Shown: piece by piece, positions 7,238-14,643 of the stretch
Numbering within the stretch: position 1 is the first letter of the stretch
Layout of the letters: the number at the start of each line of letters is the position of its first letter
NCBI GenBank assembly: GCA_009746045.1
Contig: RPFO01001101.1
Location: 1-20,440, forward strand
Direction of reading: 5' to 3'
DNA from: Mesostigma viride
Taxonomy: Eukaryota; Streptophyta; Mesostigmatophyceae; Mesostigmatales; Mesostigmataceae
DNA length: 20,440 nt
Position numbers and translations under genes: made by a program
The notes under the pieces: model-generated
What the model saw: the letters and a program-made list of their open reading frames with translations, nothing else
What the model was told of the DNA's origin: nothing
Database searches by the model: none

Positions 7238-10200
7238 TTGCCTGTTTTTATAACCTCTGTAGGAGCTGAATCATCCCTACCACTACGTGTGCGTCCTCTT
7301 ATGTTCTTGAATGGTGGCTTAACCGTCCCTCACACTGTTGTAGACCCCTTCCTGCATGCTGATGAACTCTTGAATGTCTCTGTGTTAGTAGATAGCGGTG
7401 CGGCTAGCTCCTTTGTGAGCGAGGCCCTAGTTAGGCGTTTAGGACTAGTCCCTACCCCTCACACAAAAACTGTCACTGTCCATTATGCTGACGGTCGCAC
7501 CAGTCATTCCCCGGGTACGGTGTCCCTTCCCCTGGTCATACAAGGACGTACGGTCAACCTGACGGCCACTATAGGCCCTATCACTACAGCTGATGTATTA
7601 CTAGGATTAGATTGGCACCAGGATAATAAGATTACTATTAATTATGATACTATGGTCATTTGGTTTCCAGATAGCTCTTACTGGGTACCAGAACGTCATT
7701 ATAGATTAGAAAATTTATCCTTGGTAGATATTACTCCTCCTACACCTGTTGATCCTCCTGTGAGACCTATACCTGAAGTATTAATGTCCAATGACGAATT
7801 GCGATCTGAACTAAAGGAATATGGATACCTATTATGTATGTTCCTTCAGTTAGAAGTACAAGAGATACCTATCACTAATAATAGTGTGGATATAGATGTA
7901 AATACAGTGGATACAATAGGAGTGGGATTTACTGAAAATGAAATAGTAAGATACATGGCTGTGATAGATTCCTCAAAAGTATTTGAAGAAAAGACTCCTT
8001 CTTATCCTCCTCCTCGTTCTGTTTTACACCGTGTAGTTATCAAGGACGGTGCAGTTCCTACGCACTCTCCGATGTATAGAATGGGCCCTACAGAATTAAA
8101 GGAACTAAAACAGATTTTAGTGTCATTATTAGAAGCAGGATTGATAGAGCCTAGTAACTCCCCCTACTCAGCTGGTGTCCTGTTAGTTCCTAAGCCAAAT
8201 GGCAAGTTTCGCCTAGTTACTGATTATAGGAAGTTGAATGATATTACTGTGAAGTCTAAATACCCTCTACCTCGTATTGATGATATATTTAATAAGGTTA
8301 AAGGTTCCACTTGTTTCACAGTACTGGATTGTGCGGATGGTTTTTGGCAGTTGCGGATAGCTCCTGAGGATTGCCATAAAACCGCCTTTGCTACCCCTTT
8401 TGGTCATTACCAGTTTAGAGTAGCGGCTATGGGACTCTGTAACTCGCCTGCCTCTTTTCAAATGTTAATGAATGAAGTGCTTAGACCTGTTATGGGAAAT
8501 TCTCACCTTCCTCAGGTGTCCTCTGATCTAAAGGATCCTTCCTTCTCCTCTGTTTCTTTATCTGAGCATGACCGTTCTTGTGCTCAAGCTTACTTAGATG
8601 ATATTCTTATTTACTCTCCTGATTTTGAAACGCACCTACGTGATTTAAAGAAAGTATTAGAAATAATGGCTGAAAATTCTTTGTGGGCGCGCCGTGCTAA
8701 AGTGCGTTCGGGTAGGAGTGTCCCATTTTTAGGGCACGTTCTGTCAGATGCCGGGGTCGCTACCGACCCGGATAAAACTAAGTCAATTCAGGAATGGCCT
8801 ACTCCTACCGACGTTAAAGGTGTACGTAGTTTCCTAGGAATTGCTTCTTACTATAGGCGTTTTATCCCGCGTTTCGCAACTATAGCAGCCCCTATTAATC
8901 ATTTATTAAAGAAGGATATCCCCTTTGTTTGGAGTAGTGAATGTCAGTCGGCTTTTCAGTGCCTAAAATCCCTACTCCTTTCCCCTCCTGTACTCATCCT
9001 ACCGGATACTACTAAACCCTTTGTTGTGGCTACAGATGCTAGTAAAGTAGCTATAGGTGGTGTCCTTCTCCAGGATCAGGGTCAGGGCTTACAGCCAATT
9101 GAGTATATCTCTAGGACAATGCTCCCTGCGGAGCGTAACTATCCCGTACACCAGCAGGAACTCTTAGCTGTGGTGTATTGTTGCCACGCGTGGCAGCACT
9201 TCCTTAAAGGTGCTCAATTTGATGTCTGCCTGAATGAACCCTGTGAGCTAGATCCTTATAGGTTAGTTATCCAAACGGATCATCGTCCCCTTACCCATCT
9301 TCTCTCCCAACCCAACCTTACCCCTCGGCAAGCGCGCTGGATGGAATTTTTAGCACAGTTTTCCCCTTTTAAACTTCAGTATGTCAAGGGTGTAGATAAC
9401 ATAGTACCAGATGCACTCTCTCGTCGTGCAGACTATTCCTTCTTCGAGGACCTTGATGTTCTCAATACTACTCTAGTTCCTACTACTATGGGTGTAACCC
9501 CTTATGGTGAACTACCTGATGATGAATCCTATGCCTACCTCTTTCATACAGCTGTTCGCATGCCTGATCTCCTTTCTCACGTAGGACTCTCTCTCCCGTG
9601 TGAGGCCCTTCCCGTGGCCTCGGTGGGGGGGGAGGGGAAAAATAAAATTTCTATACCGCTTAGCCATATAGCGACTAGGTCAGGAAAGTCTTATGAAAAC
9701 GTAGTCCCTCTAGGACCTCCCCTTCTCTTTGGCAAGGCGGTAGGAGATCTCTTTAAACCTGTTCTGGATACTTCTGTAGCGATGCCTACCTCTGATCTTG
9801 AACGCCTTATTAGTAGATTTACGGCCACTGAGCCGGAAGCATTAGCTGCCATTGCTGCACATCCCCAACAATTAGGCAAGCACCCTTGTAAATTTGTAGG
9901 TGGGTTTTTATATGTGCAGATAGCAGATTCTCCCCCTCAATGGCGCCTGTATGTCCCTCCTATCTGTCGCTCCTCCTTGCTCTTTGAGTTGCATGACTTA
10001 GCTGCTCATCAGGGTGGTAAACGGGTACGGGACCTAGTAGCCCGCTCTTATTACTGGCCTTCCCTTTATAAGGATGTAGATGAGTATGTTAGAACCTGTC
10101 AATCTTGCCAGGAAATGAAACCCAATAATGTAGGACAGATAGCAGAACCTAGGACCTTGCCTGACCCCATCATGCCTTGGGATTCTATCATGATGGATTT

Positions 10201-11308
10201 TGTAGGACCTTTTAGAAAGAATGATAGGGGCAATGCCCAAATCCTTGTGTTCATAGATCGTTTTACTCGTATGTGCCATCTTGTGCCGTGTCCTTTAGAA
10301 CTCACCGCACGTGATTGCGCACGCCTATACCTCAATAATGTATATAGATATCATGGATTGAGTAGGCAGTTTATTAGTGATAAGGATAAATTATTTACCT
10401 CAGATTTTTGGCAGCAGTTTTTCGCTGCCATCGGTACCAAGGTTACCTACGGTACTGCCTACCACTCCTCCTCCTCTCATTTAGTAGAGCGTCTTAATAG
10501 GGTAGTAGAAGAAGCGCTTAGGCACTATGTTAATGGCTCGGGTAGTGATTGGGAGGATTATTTATGTTTGGTAGAGTTCTCCCTCAACAATTGTCCCCAA
10601 GCTGCGCATGGATATACGCCCTTCTTCTTAGATACTGGTAGACAGCCCCTTACCCCTACCTCTCTCTTAGCTAGTCCTCTACGGGACAAGGATGATGTGT
10701 CCCGAGATACTGTAGAAGGTGTACAGTCCTTACTAGATAGAATGAAAACTGCTCATGACCACGCGATCTCAGGGTACCAAAAAGCTCAGGCTAAGTACCT
10801 TGCTAGGTTGCGTGCCTCCTTAGATAGACGAGCACCTGAGATAGAAATAGGAGATCTAGTATTAGTAGAAGGCCCCCGTGTTGGCCGTTTTGCTCATAAG
10901 TTTGAAGCAGAACTGAAGGTCAAACTTAGGCCCGCCTTCTTAGGACCCTTCCATGTGTTGTCTAGGGTAGGAAATTTCTTATATAAAGTCGATATCCCTA
11001 CCTCTTGGCAAACGCATTCAAACACCTTCCATAGGAGCCAGCTTAAACTGTACCATCCTAGTACGTTCGCTGGCAGGGAGTTAGCGCCTGCCCCTTTAGA
11101 GCATAACCCTGACACTGGGGAAGTAGAAGACGAAGTAGAAAGCATCGTGGCCCATAGAGATATCAAAAAGGGCCGCGGTACCCAGCGTCAGTATAAAGTG
11201 AAGTGGATGTATGCTCGTAGTGAAGTAGATAAGGTTTGGTATACGGAGAGTGAGCTAGATGGGTGTAGTCGCCTGCTGCAGGAATATAAAACCCTGCATA
11301 AGCTCTAG
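7238..11308 (+). CDS. pol: pol of element B: protease, reverse transcriptase, RNase H, integrase, chromodomain
   Basis: This frame of 1356 codons is intact; the first in-frame ATG is at 7301 (residue 22). Domains, numbered from 7238: aspartic protease with DSGA at 52-55; reverse transcriptase with FRLVTDYRKLN and the YLDD active site at 452-455; RNase H with Asp600, Glu641, Asp681 and Asp725; integrase zinc-binding H-x4-H-x29-C-x2-C (His919, His924, Cys954, Cys957); integrase catalytic Asp987, Asp1048 and Glu1084 with D-x35-E spacing; a GPF/Y-like module (FLGPFHVLSRVG); and a C-terminal chromodomain (about 1300-1350: VESIVAHRD, YKVKWMY, VWYTESEL). The chromodomain defines a chromovirus and typically directs insertion to marked chromatin. 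Odd features: a segment of about 28 residues (SSDLKDPSFSSVSLSEHD within it) just before YLDD, and HSSSSHLVER where the family has HPQTDGQxER. Pol copies RNA into DNA and integrates it. Confidence 0.97.
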   Translation: MPVFITSVGAESSLPLRVRPLMFLNGGLTVPHTVVDPFLHADELLNVSVLVDSGAASSFVSEALVRRLGLVPTPHTKTVTVHYADGRTSHSPGTVSLPLVIQGRTVNLTATIGPITTADVLLGLDWHQDNKITINYDTMVIWFPDSSYWVPERHYRLENLSLVDITPPTPVDPPVRPIPEVLMSNDELRSELKEYGYLLCMFLQLEVQEIPITNNSVDIDVNTVDTIGVGFTENEIVRYMAVIDSSKVFEEKTPSYPPPRSVLHRVVIKDGAVPTHSPMYRMGPTELKELKQILVSLLEAGLIEPSNSPYSAGVLLVPKPNGKFRLVTDYRKLNDITVKSKYPLPRIDDIFNKVKGSTCFTVLDCADGFWQLRIAPEDCHKTAFATPFGHYQFRVAAMGLCNSPASFQMLMNEVLRPVMGNSHLPQVSSDLKDPSFSSVSLSEHDRSCAQAYLDDILIYSPDFETHLRDLKKVLEIMAENSLWARRAKVRSGRSVPFLGHVLSDAGVATDPDKTKSIQEWPTPTDVKGVRSFLGIASYYRRFIPRFATIAAPINHLLKKDIPFVWSSECQSAFQCLKSLLLSPPVLILPDTTKPFVVATDASKVAIGGVLLQDQGQGLQPIEYISRTMLPAERNYPVHQQELLAVVYCCHAWQHFLKGAQFDVCLNEPCELDPYRLVIQTDHRPLTHLLSQPNLTPRQARWMEFLAQFSPFKLQYVKGVDNIVPDALSRRADYSFFEDLDVLNTTLVPTTMGVTPYGELPDDESYAYLFHTAVRMPDLLSHVGLSLPCEALPVASVGGEGKNKISIPLSHIATRSGKSYENVVPLGPPLLFGKAVGDLFKPVLDTSVAMPTSDLERLISRFTATEPEALAAIAAHPQQLGKHPCKFVGGFLYVQIADSPPQWRLYVPPICRSSLLFELHDLAAHQGGKRVRDLVARSYYWPSLYKDVDEYVRTCQSCQEMKPNNVGQIAEPRTLPDPIMPWDSIMMDFVGPFRKNDRGNAQILVFIDRFTRMCHLVPCPLELTARDCARLYLNNVYRYHGLSRQFISDKDKLFTSDFWQQFFAAIGTKVTYGTAYHSSSSHLVERLNRVVEEALRHYVNGSGSDWEDYLCLVEFSLNNCPQAAHGYTPFFLDTGRQPLTPTSLLASPLRDKDDVSRDTVEGVQSLLDRMKTAHDHAISGYQKAQAKYLARLRASLDRRAPEIEIGDLVLVEGPRVGRFAHKFEAELKVKLRPAFLGPFHVLSRVGNFLYKVDIPTSWQTHSNTFHRSQLKLYHPSTFAGRELAPAPLEHNPDTGEVEDEVESIVAHRDIKKGRGTQRQYKVKWMYARSEVDKVWYTESELDGCSRLLQEYKTLHKL

Positions 11309-11384
11309 TTGTAGACCTTCTCCTCTCTTATGTTATGTCTGCTGTCGACGGATGGTTGGTTGTCCCCTCCCCTCCGCAGCCGTC
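11309..11384 (+). promoter_or_regulatory. pol-ORF3 spacer with candidate splice acceptor (element B)
   Basis: A strong pyrimidine tract, TCCCCTCCCCTCCGCAG, ends at 11379, five bases before the ORF3 ATG. Three ATGs lie earlier in the spacer, so simple reinitiation from pol would be poor, whereas splicing to this site would place ORF3 first on its mRNA, as env is expressed in retroviruses. The tract is identical in A (AG at 17351-17352). Confidence 0.5.
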
Positions 11385-13695
11385 ATGTCAGAGCCTACCC
11401 CTCCGGCTGAGAGCTCGCTGCCGTCCCCGCCCCACCGGACCCTGAGCTGTATTTCGAGGCCCTTCCGGGCCGCTGGGTGTCGCGATCAAGTTACCCGGGT
11501 GGCGTTGTGCAGCCGGCCCTTCAGGCCCAACATGCGAGCTTAGTCAGGGCGGCCCTCTTCGGGGTCACGTGGTATGGTCCTTCCCCTGATGAGCCGCACC
11601 AGCTTGTCCTGCACGGGTTCGACGATGCCGGACACTGTTTGTTGGGGTGTGGTTCCAGCTGTCCCGCCCTGGGACAGATAGATGCGGTTCTCCGGTGCTG
11701 CCGTGTGTTCTCCTACCTCTCTACCCTGTGGGCCGTACCTGCCTACGGGAGGTGTTCCCTTGGCTTCCGGCTGAGGGTGATGCTGAGGTAGATGAGAACC
11801 CCTGTGACCTTTTACGGGCCGTAGAATTCATGGAGATAGCTGATCAGTCGGCGGAACTAGCGGTTAGTGGTCCTGCCCCTTCGGGCGCCCCAGCCGAGGT
11901 ACATTATACGCCAGATTATTCTGCCTCGAGCGCTGCGTCCGCCTCCTCGGCGTCTGTTCCTCCCTCTCCGGTCCCGTCGTCCCCTCGGTCGACCCGGGAT
12001 GTTGCAGTAGAGCCTACCCCTTCGGGTTTGCCTGATCCTCTTTCGGCGACGGTCTCGGCTATGCAGGCTCAGATCCAGTCCCTGACCACGGCGTTCGGGG
12101 CCTTCCTGGCGGCCCAAGCGCAGACTCCGGCCACGCCAGGTGGGGTGTCTGTGGTGTCCGCGCCCCCTACCCCTTTGGTTGCTTCGGCACCTGTGGTTTC
12201 GCCGGCGCCCCCTACCCCTTCGGTTGCTGCGGCTCCGACACCTCCGGTTGCCTCCGTGCCTGCGGCCGACGTTCCCGCGCCTCGGCGCGAGTCTTCAGCC
12301 CCTTCGGCTGTGCCCGCCGTCGCCCCCTCTGGGCCGTCCGCTGCGCCCTCACAGCCAGTTCGTGGTTTCTTCAGCGACACGGGCGATCATCCCAGGCTTT
12401 GGGAGGGTGGTCCCCCGCAGAGGATCCCGGTGCCCGACTGGAGCTTGGATGGTAACCAATCTTATGCCGGGCTGCCTGTCCCTACGGGCCCTATCTTCAA
12501 TATGTGGCCTGAGGGTGCACCGGCAACGGAGACCGGCGCGCCTGCGTCGATGGCGGGTCCGTCACGGCCCTCTCTGGCTTCGGGTCCGGCGCGACCTCCT
12601 GTTTTACCAGTGCCCCCTGCGTCGGTGTCGGCTCCTGCCCCTGCGTCGGCCCCTGCTTCGGTCCCTGCTCCTTCGGCCTCGCGGTCATTGGCCGCGGTTG
12701 TTCGGTCCACCGGTCAGGATCCTCGCGTCACCCGCGCTGCCGATTCCCTCCGGGAGTTGTCCCAGGGTGATCGGGACAGGGCCCCTTCTGTGGTGCATGC
12801 GACGCCGGAGTCGCGCGACACGCCCATTCCTGGGTATGGTATGTCCGCACTCGCCTGCCGACAGTGTGACCTGCCGCGCGCCTCTGCTGAGCTTGCCATC
12901 TCCCCCATGTCCTACGGGTTCTCCCAGGTGTGTCGGGCGCCCCGGGATCGTGGCCTACCCATTGAGACTGATCGGCCTCCCTTCGACATGGTTATTTTAG
13001 CTGATCCGGTGTTCGAGGGTGAGATCCTGGTCCGGCGCGTTCTGTATCGCTGGGCTAGGCGCCACAACGACTTGGACACCTACGGTGGGTTCCAGTGGGC
13101 TTACCCTCCACCTCTGGGCATTATGGCTTCGGATGCCCTTACAGTAGAGTTTCCTGCGGTGCCGGGTGCGGCGTACACTACGGTCCTCCAGCCCATCCTT
13201 GAGTGGGATGCCCGTCGCCCGGCGCCTATCCCGGGCCAGGGTCTAGACTCCCGTGGTCACCCTCCTCCTCGGGCCAGCGACTACCTAGAGACATTCGGGT
13301 CGCGACAGTGTGTTCGTCGGTGGCGCTCCCGCGAGGTGCGGCACATCCGGTTGTGGCCGTCCAACGTGGAGCCCCTGGTGGACCTGTTCTTCCCGACGGG
13401 TATGCGCCCTCGGATCCGGTACCATCGCCTCCTCCTGCGGGCCCTTTGCCTGATCGCGGTAGAGCCTTTCCTTCGCCTCTTTGCCTGTGGCTTTCTGGAC
13501 TGGGCCCGTGGCCAGGTCGTCCTCACGCAGCATAGGTATTACTGGGCCTTCCTGGGCCTCTTTCCTGACGGCGTGTGGGCCGATGTTTTCCTCACTGTAG
13601 ATAGGCATGACAATGTCGAGGATGTGGCCCACTACCAGGCCTACCTGGAGGTCCTGCTGGCCTCTCGTGGCACTTATCAGACGGATGGCCACTAG
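11385..13695 (+). pseudogene. ORF3 of element B: large Pro/Ala/Ser-rich protein of unknown function, two frameshifts
   Basis: The ATG gives MSEPTPPAES as in A. One base is missing near 11433 and one C is missing at 11724-11726 relative to A; after the second break the frame is open to TAG 13693-13695. Layout: an N-terminal region of about 150 residues (FGVTWYGPS, HQLVLHGFDDAGHCLL, FPWLPAEGDAE), a Pro/Ala/Ser linker that contains a short helix, MQAQIQSLTTAFGAF, then a conserved C-terminal region of about 280 residues (CRQCDLPRAS, FDMVILADPVF, YGGFQWAYPPP, FFPTGMRPRIRYH, CGFLDWARGQ). I do not recognise the family. There is no convincing signal peptide or membrane anchor, so an env-type glycoprotein is unlikely. 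Codon third positions are strongly G/C, unlike gag and pol. Confidence 0.75.
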
Positions 13696-14058
13696 ATAGA
13701 GGGCCTTAGGCCCGACCTGAGGGTGTTGTCCCTCCGGTATATAGAGTCGCCCTCATATTCTGGCCAGTTGGTTGGCTGTTCTTGGTCCTTAGCGCTGATG
13801 TGTTTACTCTGTGTGTCCTGCCCAGTGCCGTCCCCCCCGGCCAGGACTCTGTTCCAGGCAGTTAGGGGAGCCTCCCACCAGGCTTGGTGCTGGCTAACCC
13901 TACACCACCCGGCGTGGTGGTGGAGACCGTGTGAACTATTGGTGCTTTGTATCTGGGATGGTCTAGCGATTGTGTTGGTATGTGCTGGGTGCATTAGGTT
14001 TTTCCTACCCCTTTGGTTCCCTCCTCTCTGCGTAGGGAGAGGGCTCCCTACCTTTTGT
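13696..14058 (+). other. 3' non-coding region of element B with a hairpin before the polypurine tract
   Basis: Between the ORF3 stop and the polypurine tract no gene is convincing. A frame of roughly 65-70 codons (CVSCPVP...VLVCAGCIRF) is open in both copies but has no shared ATG and mixed substitutions. A perfect 8-bp stem GTAGGGAG / CTCCCTAC with loop AGGG lies at 14032-14051; it is identical in A at 19978-19997. The hairpin ends 7 bases before the polypurine tract and might act in RNA export, packaging or plus-strand priming. Confidence 0.5.
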
Positions 14059-14068
14059 GGGGGGGAGG
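14059..14068 (+). other. Polypurine tract of element B
   Basis: GGGGGGGAGG directly abuts the TG of the 3' LTR. Such a tract resists RNase H and primes plus-strand DNA synthesis. The A copy at 20004-20013 is the same. Confidence 0.88.
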
Positions 14069-14638
14069 TGTTACGTCGCGTAACAATTCGTTGTAGTTAC
14101 GGACGTAAATTAGGTCCTTGGCCTCGGTTGTTCCTAGGTTACGTGCAGTTCTAGTTTGGACATGATTGTCCCCGTAACAGTACTGTGGTATATTGGGTGC
14201 CTTTGGGCGCCGCGCCGCGTACTATATTAGTGGTCCTTATCCTTTTGTAGAATGTAGTGGACCGGCGTGCATCTGTGCACCTGCCTGTGTTTCTGTGGTT
14301 CTGCAGGCGAGGGCCAGGTCGGCCCGAGCCTGTTGGACCGTTGGTGACCATTTATGCACGTTCCACTCCTTGTGTGGTCACTCGGCGTGTGTTAAATGAA
14401 TTAACACATATAGCTTGGGTCACGGCAGTTTAGTTGTGTTTCCTTCCTCTTTTCCTGGAGTAAACGGGTTTGATTAAATGGCCTATGGCGTATTACAGTA
14501 GTACATATGTAAATGCATTGAGATCTGGTTCGTCTCGGTCGTCTTTCGCTAGGGGTGTATATAGAGGCAGCCTCACTAGTTTAGGTAGTATCAGGACAGG
14601 TAGAGGTAGAGGTGGTGGCCGAGGCTTGCGGCGTAACA
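14069..14638 (+). repeat. 3' LTR of element B
   Basis: This 570-bp repeat starts TGTTACG right after the polypurine tract and ends CGTAACA right before the GAACG target duplication. It pairs with 3871-4437 (four substitutions, three indels). Confidence 0.97.
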
Positions 14639-14643
14639 GAACG
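14639..14643. repeat. Right target-site duplication of element B (GAACG)
   Basis: This GAACG is identical to 3866-3870. After it the pol gene of element A continues with GTGGTTTAACC, matching B at about 7315. Confidence 0.95.

Larger units (their letters stand above)
3871..14638 (+). mobile_element. Element B: full-layout chromovirus nested inside element A
   Basis: Element B is about 10.77 kb: LTR, leader with ORF0, hybrid-binding ORF1, gag, pol, ORF3, polypurine tract, LTR. It lies between perfect 5-bp direct repeats GAACG (3866-3870 and 14639-14643). Removing B and one repeat restores the A pol frame across the site, matching the corresponding place in B around base 7315. Its pol is uninterrupted over 1356 codons, but gag and ORF3 each carry two frameshifts relative to the A copy, so the copy as given is probably not autonomous unless those are sequencing errors. 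Confidence 0.95.

Noticed and set aside
8267-8461. Reverse-strand 64-codon frame, identical in A (15597-15791)
   Set aside because: It is identical only because it lies in the nearly unchanged RT block; it is antisense to the RT core and has no features of its own.
12140-13000. 286-codon + strand frame overlapping ORF3 of element B (and 18121-19098 in A)
   Set aside because: It is the alternative frame of the same G+C-rich linker, Arg/Leu/Pro-rich. Differences between A and B preserve the ORF3 frame, not this one.
11385-13695. ORF3 as an env gene
   Set aside because: The position and candidate acceptor fit, but there is no N-terminal signal peptide, furin-like site or C-terminal membrane anchor. 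The only hydrophobic stretch (LLLRALCLIAVEPFLRLFACGFL) contains Arg and Glu.
13723-14154. Small gene in the 3' non-coding region (counterpart 19706-19981)
   Set aside because: Part of the frame is open in both copies, but there is no shared start codon, a one-base difference near its beginning shifts the upstream frame, and replacement changes are frequent. It is kept only as a note.
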